64,000 nucleotides of DNA from Burkholderia seminalis DSM 23518 (GTDB lineage Bacteria > Pseudomonadota > Gammaproteobacteria > Burkholderiales > Burkholderiaceae): NCBI RefSeq assembly GCF_902832885.1, contig NZ_CADFDK010000009.1, positions 186,001 through 250,000 on the forward strand, read 5' to 3'. The position numbers and the translations under genes were made by a program. A model generated the notes under the pieces. That model did not search any database. It was not told where the DNA came from and worked only from the letters and a program-made list of their open reading frames with translations. Shown one piece after another: positions 1 through 8,684 of the stretch. How positions within the stretch are numbered: position 1 is the first letter of the stretch; each line of letters begins with the position of its first letter.

Positions 1-687
1 CGGGCGGAACGACACCGAGAAGCGCACCTGCCGGCCGTGCTTCGCGGCTTCGGCGCGCACGCGGGTGGTCAGGTCGCGCACCTGGTCGAGCGACTCGCCC
101 CACAGCGCATAGACGTCCGCGTGCTTGCCGGCCACCGCGAGCGCGGCTTCCGACGCGCCGCCGAAGTAGATCGGCACATGCGGCTGCTGGAACGGCTTCA
201 CTTCCGAAAAACCCTGCGTGAACCGGTAGTGCGCGCCGTCGTGATCGAACGGCTGCGCTTCGGTCCAGATCCGCCGCAGGATGCCGAGGTATTCGTCGGT
301 GCGTGCATAACGCGCGTCATGGTCGAGGAAATCGCCGTCGCGCTGCTGCTCGCTGTCCGAGCCGCCGGAGATGAAGTGCACGGCGAGCCGGCCGCGGCTG
401 AACTGGTCGAGCGTCGCGATCTGCCGCGCGGCGAGCGTCGGCGCGGTGAAGCCCGGACGATGCGCGAGCATGAAGTGGATGCGCTCGGTCGCGGCCGCGG
501 CGAACGCGATCGTCAGCGTCGCCGACGGGCCGGTCGAATGATGCGGCACGAGGATCCGGTCGAAGCCGGCCGTTTCGTGGGCGCGCGCGAAGTCGCGCAC
601 GTAGTCGGGATCGACCACGGGGCCGGACGCCGGGTGGATTTCCGATTGCTTCTGGCTCTGGATCATGCCGATGAATTCGACGCTCAT
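1..687 (-). CDS. SsuD-like LLM-class flavin-dependent monooxygenase (3' end outside window)
   Basis: The gene reads leftward from an ATG at 685-687 and runs off the left edge, so only the first 229 residues are visible. The start reads MSVEFIGMIQSQ, and an internal segment reads ISGGSDSEQQRDGDF. Both resemble alkanesulfonate monooxygenase SsuD and related FMNH2-dependent sulfonate or sulfone monooxygenases, which release sulfite from organosulfur compounds using flavin from a partner reductase. It is divergent from an acyl-CoA-dehydrogenase-like flavoprotein at 902, with rhodanese and cysteine-dioxygenase-type genes nearby. That context supports a role in sulfur acquisition. The exact substrate cannot be read from sequence; a methanesulfonate, alkanesulfonate or other luciferase-like monooxygenase are all possible. 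Confidence 0.82.
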   Translation of the reverse strand, partial: MSVEFIGMIQSQKQSEIHPASGPVVDPDYVRDFARAHETAGFDRILVPHHSTGPSATLTIAFAAAATERIHFMLAHRPGFTAPTLAARQIATLDQFSRGRLAVHFISGGSDSEQQRDGDFLDHDARYARTDEYLGILRRIWTEAQPFDHDGAHYRFTQGFSEVKPFQQPHVPIYFGGASEAALAVAGKHADVYALWGESLDQVRDLTTRVRAEAAKHGRQVRFSVSFRP

Positions 688-901
688 CTGGGTCTCCGGT
701 GCGGGGATGTCCCGGCGCACGGCCGGGCAGGAATGGAGCGCAGGTTAACGCCGGGATCATGCGGAACGGAAATAATCAATCCCGATTTGAATATCAGATT
801 TGCATGGTTTGGGCCGGATTGCGTTACGCATACGCTGTGGGCTCGTGAATGATCGGGCGCGCGTTGGCGCCGTGTTTGCACTCCCCAGGGAATCCGTCTC
901 G
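688..901. promoter_or_regulatory. Divergent promoter region, monooxygenase / acyl-CoA-dehydrogenase-like gene
   Basis: This 214-bp gap lies between two divergent starts. Its centre (about 770-810) is more AT-rich than the flanks and holds two direct GATTTG motifs about 13 bp apart. I could not identify a convincing -35/-10 pair, sigma-54 element or CysB site by eye, so only the location of a shared regulatory region is supported. Confidence 0.4.
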
Positions 902-2236
902 ATGTCCGCCAGCCTTGCCGCTTCCTCGCCGTCCCCGCAGCCTGCGCTGCGTCTCCTGCCTGCCGACCCGGCCGACGATGCGAACGACGCACGCGTCGCC
1001 GCGCTGCTCGACCGCCTCGCGCCCGACCTGGCCGCCGATGCGGCCCGCAACGACGCCGACGGCCGTTTTCCGCACGAGAACTTCGCGCGGCTGCATCGCG
1101 CGGGGCTGATCGCGCAGGTCGTGCCGCGCGAGCATGGCGGCGCCGGTGCGACGCTCGCGCAGGCGAGCCGGATCGTGGCCGCCGTCGCGCGGGCCGATCC
1201 GGCGACCGCGCTGGTGCTGACGATGACCTATCTGCAGCATCGCGCGCTCGGCCGCGCCGACAACCGCTGGCCGGCCCCGGTGCGGCGCGCGGTGTTCGAC
1301 AGCGCGGTTGCGCACGGCGCGCTGATCAACGCGCTGCGCGTCGAGCCGGCGCTCGGATCGCCGTCGCGCGGCGGGCTGCCGGCCACGATCGCGCGCCGCG
1401 ACGGCGACGGCTGGCGGCTGTCCGGCCACAAGCTCTACAGCACCGGCATTCCGGCACTGCGCTGGCTGGCCGTGTGGGCGCGCACCGACGAACGGGAGCC
1501 GCGCGTCGGCGTGTTCCTCGTGCCGCGCGACCGTGACGCCGATGGCGAGCGCATCCGCGTGATCGAAAGCTGGAACCACCTCGGCTTGCGCGCATCGGGC
1601 AGCCACGAAGTCGTCTTCGACGACGTGCGGCTGCCGGCCGATCACGCGGTCGACGTGCGTGCACCGGGAGAGTGGGCCGTGTCGGCCGCGACCCATGCGG
1701 ATGCCGACGCGCAGGCCGACCAGCAGGCGTGGATGGTCGTGCTGCTCGGCAGCCTGTACGACGCGGTCGCGCGGGCGTCGCGCGACTGGCTGGTCGAATT
1801 CGCGACGACGCGTGCGCCGAGCGGGCTCGGTGCGCCGCTCGCGACGTTGCCGCGCGTGCAGGAAGCGGTCGGCGAAATCGAGGGCTGGCTGCACACGAAC
1901 CGCGTGCTGCTCGACGATCTCGTCGCGCGCACCGATGCGGGCAATGCGCCGTCGGTCACGACGAGCGGCCTCGTCAAGCGAACCGTGACCGAGCACGCGA
2001 TCCGCACGGTCGAGCAGGCGTTGAAGCTGTCGGGCAATCATGGGCTGAGCCGCGCCAATCCGCTCGAACGCCACTATCGCGACGTGCTGTGCAGCCGCGT
2101 GCATACGCCGCAGGACGACGCGATCGCGGTGGCGGCGGGGCGGGCAGCGCTCGACGCGGCGAGCGCGAGCGACACGACGGCCGGGGCGGGCGCAGCGCCA
2201 CGCGACGACGCCGAACGCGGTCGACCCGATGCGTGA
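902..2236 (+). CDS. Acyl-CoA dehydrogenase-like flavoprotein (SfnB/DszC type)
   Basis: The 444-residue protein has an acyl-CoA-dehydrogenase fold: an N-terminal helical part (about 25-130), a beta-barrel middle (about 150-260, with WNHLGLRASGSHEVVFDDV, the usual flavin-contact region) and a C-terminal helical domain (about 270-430). Members beside SsuD-like enzymes are typically sulfur-acquisition oxidoreductases (SfnB) or DszC-like FMNH2-dependent oxygenases rather than beta-oxidation enzymes. The ATG at 902 is chosen because an in-frame upstream ATG at 800 would place about 34 residues in the AT-rich divergent promoter. It is divergent from the monooxygenase at 687 and convergent with the LysR gene. 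Substrate unknown. Confidence 0.8.
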   Translation: MSASLAASSPSPQPALRLLPADPADDANDARVAALLDRLAPDLAADAARNDADGRFPHENFARLHRAGLIAQVVPREHGGAGATLAQASRIVAAVARADPATALVLTMTYLQHRALGRADNRWPAPVRRAVFDSAVAHGALINALRVEPALGSPSRGGLPATIARRDGDGWRLSGHKLYSTGIPALRWLAVWARTDEREPRVGVFLVPRDRDADGERIRVIESWNHLGLRASGSHEVVFDDVRLPADHAVDVRAPGEWAVSAATHADADAQADQQAWMVVLLGSLYDAVARASRDWLVEFATTRAPSGLGAPLATLPRVQEAVGEIEGWLHTNRVLLDDLVARTDAGNAPSVTTSGLVKRTVTEHAIRTVEQALKLSGNHGLSRANPLERHYRDVLCSRVHTPQDDAIAVAAGRAALDAASASDTTAGAGAAPRDDAERGRPDA

Positions 2237-2297
2237 GCGCGGCAGGGTTGCCGCGCAGGGAAGCCGGGCGGCGCGCAGCAGGCGCCGCCCCGTCCGG

Positions 2298-3215
2298 TCA
2301 AGCGGCCTTGCCGTGCGACTGCTCGGGTACCGCGAACGCCGTGCGCGCATGCGCGGCAACGGCCGCGAGCGGCGCGTCGAAGCGGGCCGCATCGTGCCGG
2401 CGCAGCAGCCACAGATCGATCTGCGGCTTGAAATCGGCGAGCGGCACGATGTCGAGCGCGTCGCGCAACGGGCTGCCTTCGACGAGCGGCAGCGGCATCA
2501 GCCCGATACCGAAGCCGTTCGCGACGCTCTGCAGTTGCAGGTCGCGGCCGTAGGCGTCGAGCGTGACCGGCATCGGCAGGCCCTGCGCGTCGAGCGCGCG
2601 CCGCAGCCCCGCGCGAAAGCCGCAGCCGTCGGGATTGAGCACCCAGCCGCGCGCGTGGCAATCGGCGAGCCGGTAGCTGCGGCGCGGCCAGTCGCCCTTG
2701 CGGCCGACCGCGACGAGCCGCGTGGCCAGCAGCCGTTCACCCTCGACGTGCGCCGGCAGCACCATCTCGCGTGCGAGGAACACGAGCGCCGCGTCGAGTT
2801 CGCGGCGCGCGACGCGCTCGACGAGCGCGCCGCCCCAGGCCGTCGCGACCTGGGTCGCGAGCGCCGGCCACTGCGCGGCGAGTTCGGCGATCAGGACGGG
2901 CAGCATCAGTTCGCCGAGTCCCTGCGTGAGCCCGATCCGGAATTCGCCGGCGGGCGGCTGCTCGCCGGCCGTCAGCTCGCGCAGCGCATCGACCTCGCGC
3001 AGGATCGCGCGACACTGCTCGAAGACCCGCTGGCCGATGTCGGTCGGGCGCGGCGGCTTCGTATTGCGGTCGAGCAGGGTCACGCCGAGCGCTTCCTCGA
3101 GATTCTGGACGCGCCGCGTGATCGCGGGCTGCGTCATCCCGAGCTCGGCCGCGGCCTGGCTCAGGGTCTGGCAGCGGACGACCGCTGCAAAAGCATCGAT
3201 ATCGCTAATTTTCAT
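2298..3215 (-). CDS. LysR-family transcriptional regulator
   Basis: This is a 305-residue LysR protein starting MKISDIDAFAAVV. The N-terminal winged helix-turn-helix (about 1-60) contains QAAAELGMTQPAITRRVQNLE. The substrate-binding domain occupies about 90-295. The start at 3213-3215 gives the canonical LysR N-terminus; an in-frame ATG 57 bases upstream would add a non-homologous extension. The gene is divergent from the cysteine-dioxygenase-type gene at 3290 with 74 bp between starts, the usual arrangement for a LysR protein and its target. It probably regulates the dioxygenase-rhodanese pair. Inducer unknown; CysB/Cbl-type control by a sulfur metabolite is plausible but unproven. Confidence 0.88.
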   Translation of the reverse strand: MKISDIDAFAAVVRCQTLSQAAAELGMTQPAITRRVQNLEEALGVTLLDRNTKPPRPTDIGQRVFEQCRAILREVDALRELTAGEQPPAGEFRIGLTQGLGELMLPVLIAELAAQWPALATQVATAWGGALVERVARRELDAALVFLAREMVLPAHVEGERLLATRLVAVGRKGDWPRRSYRLADCHARGWVLNPDGCGFRAGLRRALDAQGLPMPVTLDAYGRDLQLQSVANGFGIGLMPLPLVEGSPLRDALDIVPLADFKPQIDLWLLRRHDAARFDAPLAAVAAHARTAFAVPEQSHGKAA

Positions 3216-3289
3216 GTTTGTTCTGCATGGTCTTTCGGGTGCATCATGACGATCCATCATATTCGGCATCATATTCGAGGAGACGGCCG

Positions 3290-3856
3290 ATGAGTACGCT
3301 TTCGTTGCAGCAGACGCCGCTGCGTCCGTTCGTCGACGGTCTGGGCACGCTGCTCGCGTCCGGCGCGAACGAGGCGCGCATTCTCGACGAGGGCGGCGCG
3401 CTGCTCGCCGCGCTCGTCGAACACGACGACTGGTTGCCCGACGCGTTCGCGCAGCCCGATCCCGAGCGCTATCGGCAATACCTGCTGCATCTCGACCCGG
3501 ACGAGCGGTTCTCGGTCGTCAGCTTCGTGTGGGGGCCCGGCCAGACGACGCCGATCCACAACCACACGGTGTGGGGGCTGATCGGGATGCTGCGCGGCGG
3601 CGAGTTCTCGCAGCCTTACCGGTTCGACGCGGCAGGCAAGCCGGTGCCGGCCGGCGACGCCGTGCGGCTGGCGCCGGGCGAGGTCGAAGCCGTGTCGCCG
3701 CGCATCGGCGACGTGCATCGCGTGACCAACGCGTTCGCCGATCGCGTGTCGATCAGCATCCACGTGTACGGCGCGAACATCGGCAAGGTCGAGCGTGCCG
3801 TGTTCCTGGACGACGGCACCGTGAAGCCTTTCGTGTCGGGCTATTCGAATGCCTGA
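3290..3856 (+). CDS. Cysteine dioxygenase-family thiol dioxygenase
   Basis: The 188-residue cupin-fold protein has the 3-His iron site of bacterial thiol dioxygenases: PIHNHTVWG places His90 and His92, and GDVHRVTNAF places His143. Such enzymes oxidise a thiol such as cysteine or 3-mercaptopropionate to the sulfinate with O2; sequence alone does not separate these two substrates here. The ATG at 3290 follows a GAGGAGA ribosome-binding site. An upstream in-frame ATG at 3218 would overlap the LysR start region and is less likely. The next gene, a multi-domain rhodanese, begins near or within its end, so the two are probably co-transcribed for cytoplasmic sulfur metabolism. Confidence 0.87.
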   Translation: MSTLSLQQTPLRPFVDGLGTLLASGANEARILDEGGALLAALVEHDDWLPDAFAQPDPERYRQYLLHLDPDERFSVVSFVWGPGQTTPIHNHTVWGLIGMLRGGEFSQPYRFDAAGKPVPAGDAVRLAPGEVEAVSPRIGDVHRVTNAFADRVSISIHVYGANIGKVERAVFLDDGTVKPFVSGYSNA

Positions 3857-3956
3857 CGCGGAGCCCGTCGGCGCGGCCCGTTGCGAGCATGCGCCGGCAG
3901 CACCAGAATCGACCCGTTTCGCTTTTTTCACCGACTTTAACGTTTTCAGAGACATC

Positions 3957-5582
3957 GTGACGCAATCCGCCGATTCCCTTTCCCGTTTTCCCGTCGCGTC
4001 GTACCAGGAGGTGCGCGCGCGGCTGCTGGCCCGCGACGAGCTCGCGCTGATCGACGTACGCGAGGAAGATCCGTACGCGCGGGGCCATCCGCTGTGGGCC
4101 GCCAATTTTCCGCTGTCGAAACTCGAACTCGACGCGTGGACGCGGATTCCGCGCCGCGACACGCCGATCGTCGTGTTCGGCGAAGCGGGCGGCGAGGATC
4201 TCGCGCCGCGCGCGGCCGAGAAGCTCGCGCAGCTCGGCTACACCGACGTGCGGTTGCTCGACGGCGGTCTCGCCGGCTGGCTGGCCGCGGGCGGCGAACA
4301 GTTCATCGACGTGAACGTGCCGAGCAAGTCGTTCGGCGAATGGGTCGAGGCCGAGCGTCATACGCCGTCGCTTTCGGCGCAGGAGGTGCAGGCGCTGATC
4401 GATGCGAAGGCCGACGTCGTGATCGTCGACGCGCGCCGGTTCGACGAATACCAGACGATGACCATCCCGACGTCGACGAGCGTGCCGGGCGCGGAGCTCG
4501 TGCTGCGCGTGCGCGCGCTCGCGCCGGATCCGGCGACGCAGGTGATCGTCAACTGCGCGGGCCGCACGCGCAGCATCATCGGCACGCAGTCGCTCGTCAA
4601 CGCGGGGCTGCCGAATCCGGTCGCGGCACTGCGCAACGGCACGATCGGCTGGACGCTGGCCGGCCAGACGCTCGAGCATGGCGCGGCGCGCCGCTTTCCG
4701 GACGAGATCGACGCGACGCAGCGCGCGCAAGCGCGCCAGGCCGCCCGGGCGGTGGCCGAACGCGCCGGCGTGCCGCGGATCGCGCTGGCCGACGTCGCGG
4801 CGCTCGACGAGCCGGGCCGCACGCTGTACCGCTTCGACGTGCGCACGCCGGAGGAATACGAGGCCGGCCACCTGCCGGGCTTCCTGAGCACGCCGGGCGG
4901 CCAGCTCGTGCAGGAGACCGATCATCACGCGGCCGTGCGCGGCGCGCGGATCGTGCTCGCCGACGACGACGGCGTGCGCGCGGACATGACCGCGTCGTGG
5001 CTCGCGCAGATGGGCTGGGACGTGCGCGTCGTGGAACCGGCCGGCGCGGCGGCGTTCGGCGAGCGCGGCCAGCCGCCGCGCGACGTGCCGGCGACGCCGC
5101 CCGCGACCGAGGTGTCGCCCGCGACGCTCGCGGGCTGGCTGAAGGAAGCGGCGCCCGGCGAACTCGCGATCGTCGACGTGACGGCCAGCGCGAATTACGT
5201 GAAGCGCCATGTTCCGGGCGCGTGGTTCGCCGTGCGTGCGCAGTTGCGTGACGCGCTTGCCGCGATCCCGCCGGCGAAGCGCTATGTGTTCACGTGCGGA
5301 TCGAGCCTGCTGGCGCGGTTCGCGGCGGACGATGCGCGTGCGCTGCTGCCGGCGTCGGCCGGCATCTCGGTGCTGACCGGCGGCACGGCCGCGTGGATCG
5401 ACGCCGGACTGCCGCTCGAAAGCGGCGAGACGCGTCTCGCGTCGCCGCGCGTCGACCGCTACCGGCGCCCGTACGAAGGCACCGACAATGCGGCCGCCGC
5501 GATGCAGGCGTATCTCGACTGGGAATACGGGCTGGTCGACCAGTTGAAGCGGGGCGGCACGCACCACTTCAACGTGATCTGA
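3957..5582 (+). CDS. Four-domain rhodanese-like sulfurtransferase
   Basis: A 541-residue protein made of four consecutive rhodanese modules (about 12-110, 130-235, 270-360 and 390-510). Only modules 2 and 4 keep a cysteine in the active-site loop: Cys200 in NCAGRTRS and Cys447 in TCGSSLLA. The loops of modules 1 and 3 lack it, suggesting alternating catalytic and structural modules. Rhodaneses move sulfane sulfur from thiosulfate or persulfides to cyanide or other thiols. I prefer GTG at 3957 because the stretch before it is AT-rich and non-homologous; an ATG at 3849 in the same frame, overlapping the dioxygenase stop, is the alternative (577 residues). Linkage to the thiol dioxygenase suggests persulfide or sulfite handling. 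Confidence 0.85.
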   Translation: MTQSADSLSRFPVASYQEVRARLLARDELALIDVREEDPYARGHPLWAANFPLSKLELDAWTRIPRRDTPIVVFGEAGGEDLAPRAAEKLAQLGYTDVRLLDGGLAGWLAAGGEQFIDVNVPSKSFGEWVEAERHTPSLSAQEVQALIDAKADVVIVDARRFDEYQTMTIPTSTSVPGAELVLRVRALAPDPATQVIVNCAGRTRSIIGTQSLVNAGLPNPVAALRNGTIGWTLAGQTLEHGAARRFPDEIDATQRAQARQAARAVAERAGVPRIALADVAALDEPGRTLYRFDVRTPEEYEAGHLPGFLSTPGGQLVQETDHHAAVRGARIVLADDDGVRADMTASWLAQMGWDVRVVEPAGAAAFGERGQPPRDVPATPPATEVSPATLAGWLKEAAPGELAIVDVTASANYVKRHVPGAWFAVRAQLRDALAAIPPAKRYVFTCGSSLLARFAADDARALLPASAGISVLTGGTAAWIDAGLPLESGETRLASPRVDRYRRPYEGTDNAAAAMQAYLDWEYGLVDQLKRGGTHHFNVI

Positions 5583-5625
5583 CCGATACGGTGCGACCGG
5601 GCGCGCCGCGCCCGGTTCGCGCGTG
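5583..5625. terminator. GC-rich hairpin between convergent genes
   Basis: The short gap between the rhodanese stop and the convergent phosphodiesterase stop contains a near-perfect inverted repeat, GACCGGGCGCG with CGCGCCCGGTTC. It can form a stable stem but has no T-run on either side. It is probably a bidirectional transcription barrier. Confidence 0.4.
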
Positions 5626-6768
5626 TCAGCGCTTGAACGTATCGACGGCCGTGCGGCCGACGGCCGGATCGTCGGTGAAGAAGCCGTCGATACCCGCGCG
5701 CAGGTACGCCTGGATCTCGCGCACCGAGCCCGCCGTGTTGCGCGTGGCCGGCGTGCCGCCATCCTTCAGCGACGCGGGCAGGAAGTTGTTCTCCGGGCGG
5801 AACGTGTACGGATGCACGACGAGGCCGGCCTCGTGCGCGTCGCGCACGTACGGTGTCGGCTGCTGCAGCGTGCCGTCCGCGGCGACCGCGATGATCGACG
5901 TCTTGTACGGCCCCACGCCGTTCGCATAGGTTGCGATCTCGCGCATGCCGTCGCGCGTCGACAGGTCGCCGTAGGTGCGCTTGTCGTTCGCCTTCACGAA
6001 GTCGTACGGGCGCTGGCCGGCTTCGTCCATCAGCTGCACGAGCTTCCAGTTCGGCTGGGTCGACTTGATCCGGTTGCGGATCGTCTTCAGGTTCGCGACC
6101 TCGAACGACTGGATGTAGACGGTCGCCGTGCGCGACGTATAGGTATCCTTCAGCAGCGCGTCGACGAGACGGTCCTCGAGCGACAGGTTGATCGACTGGA
6201 AGTAGGTGGGATGCTTGGTTTCCGGATACAGGTGGATCGTGCGGCCGGTCTGCGCGGACATCTGCTTCGCGAGCGCGACGATCTCGTCGAACGTCGGGAT
6301 TTCGAACTGGTCGTTGTACGCGGTGTTCGCGGGGCGCACCTGCGGAATGCGCTCGCGTGCGCGCAGCGTCTTCAGTTCGGCGAGCGTGAAATCCTCGGTG
6401 AACCAGCCGGTCAGCTGCGCGCCGTCGATCGTCTTGGTCGCCTTGCGGCTCGCGAACTGCGGCAGCGCGGACACGTTCGTCGTGCCCGAGATCTCGTTCT
6501 CGTGGCGCGCGACGAGCACGCCGTCGCGCGTCGACACGAGGTCGGGCTCGATCACGTCCGCGCCGTCCTCGATCGCCTTGCGGTACGACGCCAGCGTGTG
6601 TTCGGGGCGCAGCGCGCTCGCGCCGCGATGGCCGACCACCTGGACCTTCGCGGAAATCGGCTGGGCGGGATCGCGCGTCAGATCGTCGCCGCCGCACGCG
6701 GCGAGCAGGAACGCGGCGGCACAGGCGAACGGGACGTAGCGCGGAGAGGTCGGGCGCTTGAAGAGCAT
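5626..6768 (-). CDS. Glycerophosphodiester phosphodiesterase, lipoprotein
   Basis: A 380-residue GlpQ-type enzyme that would hydrolyse glycerophosphodiesters to glycerol-3-phosphate and an alcohol. The N-terminus has a hydrophobic signal ending in FLLAACGGD, a lipobox with Cys for lipid attachment, so it is probably periplasmic-facing. The GDPD barrel starts at VVGHRGASALRPEHTLASY, with the HRG and PEHT signature, and continues with IEPDLV and ARHENE, which carry the metal-binding acids and second catalytic His. Length matches periplasmic GlpQ. The ATG at 6768 is chosen because the lipoprotein signal begins there; an in-frame ATG at 6870 would put extra residues before it. It stands alone, convergent with the rhodanese. 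Confidence 0.88.
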   Translation of the reverse strand: MLFKRPTSPRYVPFACAAAFLLAACGGDDLTRDPAQPISAKVQVVGHRGASALRPEHTLASYRKAIEDGADVIEPDLVSTRDGVLVARHENEISGTTNVSALPQFASRKATKTIDGAQLTGWFTEDFTLAELKTLRARERIPQVRPANTAYNDQFEIPTFDEIVALAKQMSAQTGRTIHLYPETKHPTYFQSINLSLEDRLVDALLKDTYTSRTATVYIQSFEVANLKTIRNRIKSTQPNWKLVQLMDEAGQRPYDFVKANDKRTYGDLSTRDGMREIATYANGVGPYKTSIIAVAADGTLQQPTPYVRDAHEAGLVVHPYTFRPENNFLPASLKDGGTPATRNTAGSVREIQAYLRAGIDGFFTDDPAVGRTAVDTFKR

Positions 6769-7142
6769 GTCGATGAACCTTCGAAACGGGAGTCGGAAAA
6801 GGGGCGGTCGGTCCGTCGGCGCGGCAGGGGGCCGTGCCGCACGGGATCGAACGGTGCGCGATCGTCGCACCGAATAATTACATATGTATTACTTCGACCT
6901 TTCCATTCTGCTTTTTCAGGTCGCGATGCGCGTGGCGGGGGCGTCGACGATGGCCTGGCGGGCGCCGCGATCCGGCCGCCGCCGGCGGCCCGCGCGCCGG
7001 ATGCACTAAACTTGCGGGAATTTTGCATCGCCGCGCCGGGGCGGACGCCCGCCTGACGCGACGATGCGGCGACTCGCGGCCGGCGCGGGCGCCCGGCGCC
7101 CGTGGGCGTCCGGGGCCCGCGCCGGCCGATTTTCCCCGACCC
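6769..7142. other. Non-coding gap between divergent phosphodiesterase and squalene-synthase-like genes
   Basis: The 374-bp gap separates two divergent starts. An AT-rich patch at about 6875-6920 is the likely promoter zone. The stretch at 7075-7140 is very GC-rich with a CGGCGCGGGCGCCCGGCGCC-like dyad that would fold in the leader of the rightward gene. No small gene is convincing here. Confidence 0.35.
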
Positions 7143-8207
7143 ATGACGACTCGAACCGATTCCGCCTTCCTGCTCGGCGACCTGCTGAAGAACGTTTCCC
7201 GCTCCTTCTACCTGACGCTGCGCGTGCTGCCCGACGGCATGCGCGACCCGGTCGGCCTCGCGTACCTGCTCGCGCGCGCGGCCGACACGATCGCCGACAC
7301 CGCGCTCGTTGCGCCCGATCGTCGTGCGGCGCTGCTGACCGGCCTGCGCGACGAGATCGAGCGCCTCGGCGACGGCGTGGCGTTGTCGCGCGCGCTCGAG
7401 GACGTGACGCGGATGCAGACCGATTCGCACGAGCATGTGCTGCTCGGCTCGATGGCGCCGATGCTCGCGCTGTTGCGCGCGCAGCCGGATGCGGATCGCG
7501 CGTCGATCCGCAAGGTCGTCGCGACGCTCACGTCGGGGATGGAATTCGATCTGCGCACGTTCCCCGACGAGCAGTCGGGGCAGGTCGCGTCGCTGCCGAC
7601 GCGCGACGCGCTCGACCGCTACACGTACCTCGTCGCCGGCTGCGTCGGCGAGTTCTGGACCGACATGACGGGCGCGCACACGCGCGCCGCGCGCAGCTGG
7701 GACCTGCCGGACATGCGCGGGAAGGGCATCCGGTTCGGCAAGGCGCTGCAGATGACCAACATCCTGCGCGACTGCGCGAAGGACCTGCGCATCGGCCGCT
7801 GCTATCTGCCGGACGACGTGCTGGGCGCGCACGGGCTGAGCGTGGCCGACCTGATGCAACCGGACGCGTCGGCGCGCGCGCGCGGCGTGCTGGTCGACCT
7901 GTTGCGCGTGACGCTCGACCAGTATCGCGACGCCTGCCGGTACACACTCGCGATCCCGCGCCGTTTCGTGCGGCTGCGGCTCGCGTGCCTGTGGCCGATC
8001 ATGATCGGCCTCGAAACGCTCGAGCTGCTGGCCGGCCACGATGCCTGGCTCGATCCGGCCAAGCCGGCCAAGGTGCCGAGAAAGCGCATCTACCGGATCA
8101 TGGCGTCGTCGCTCGCGCTGGTCGGCTCGAACGCGGCGATCCGGGCGCGCACGACCGCGCTGGCGGACGCGGTGGCCGCGCGGCTCGCCGGCCCGGCATC
8201 ACGCTGA
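7143..8207 (+). CDS. Squalene/phytoene synthase-family protein (squalene synthase-like)
   Basis: A 354-residue all-helical isoprenoid synthase. Both Mg-diphosphate motifs are present: D48-T-I-A-D52 after YLLARAA, and D210-C-A-K-D214 in NILRDCAKDLRIGRCYLP. The family condenses two farnesyl (or geranylgeranyl) diphosphates head to head via presqualene diphosphate. Length and the YLPDDVL segment resemble the single-enzyme squalene synthase type more than the shorter HpnC/HpnD proteins. The C-terminal membrane anchor of eukaryotic enzymes is not obvious. No hopanoid cyclase, HpnCDE or carotenoid genes flank it, so its pathway partners must lie elsewhere. The ATG at 7143 is the first that gives a family-like N-terminus. 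Confidence 0.82.
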   Translation: MTTRTDSAFLLGDLLKNVSRSFYLTLRVLPDGMRDPVGLAYLLARAADTIADTALVAPDRRAALLTGLRDEIERLGDGVALSRALEDVTRMQTDSHEHVLLGSMAPMLALLRAQPDADRASIRKVVATLTSGMEFDLRTFPDEQSGQVASLPTRDALDRYTYLVAGCVGEFWTDMTGAHTRAARSWDLPDMRGKGIRFGKALQMTNILRDCAKDLRIGRCYLPDDVLGAHGLSVADLMQPDASARARGVLVDLLRVTLDQYRDACRYTLAIPRRFVRLRLACLWPIMIGLETLELLAGHDAWLDPAKPAKVPRKRIYRIMASSLALVGSNAAIRARTTALADAVAARLAGPASR

Positions 8208-8684
8208 CACGCGCCGGCGCGGCGCGCCGGCATCTCCTTCGGCCCGCGTTCGCCGGGCCCGTCCTGTCCGATTTTCCCCACACGAACTGAAACGTTTTCA
8301 TGATTTCGTTTCGCGAAACATGGGTGTCATGAACGTCAGCGATCCTGCGCGGCGGCGTGAATCGCGGCGTCAGCTGCGATCGCGCATTTGTAAGATGATT
8401 TTTTGCCGAAGGCGTCTGACAACATCGGACGGTCGTGTTGCACCAGTAAAAATGTAAAGCTAGGGTTTTCACCGGGAAATGCCGGAAAGGCCCACCGCGT
8501 AAGCGTTTTCAGGTGTTATGTAACCGCTTGGTGAACCCGCGCGTTGCGTCGATCATACGATGACCGACTGCACATGTTGGGAAACGATTGGTAATCCGTC
8601 AGAATCGCGTCGGCATGTACTCGCACATGTGTCAGTCATAAAACCACACCAGAAAAGAAATCATTCTTTGAGGACGGAGAATCA
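8208..8684 (+). promoter_or_regulatory. Long upstream region of the porin gene
   Basis: This 477-bp gap is AT-richer than its surroundings. It holds a perfect 12-bp palindrome GTTTCGCGAAAC (8308-8319) and a candidate sigma-70 promoter TTGCAC (8438-8443), 17 bp, TAGGGT (8461-8466). If that promoter is used, the porin mRNA has a leader of about 210 nt, ending in a GAGGACGGAGA-type ribosome-binding site. Leaders of this length on porin genes are often targets of small RNAs; that is inference only. Confidence 0.35.

Noticed and set aside
688-901. Sigma-54 promoter for the SfnB-like gene
   Set aside because: No GG-N10-GC element with acceptable flanks was found in the interval.
3218-3289. N-terminal extension of the thiol dioxygenase
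   Set aside because: The extension lies in the LysR-dioxygenase promoter and the internal ATG at 3290 has a better ribosome-binding site.
3753-5762. Leftward 669-codon frame opposite the rhodanese
   Set aside because: Arg/Ala/Asp-rich composition and full overlap with a recognisable rhodanese; a shadow frame.
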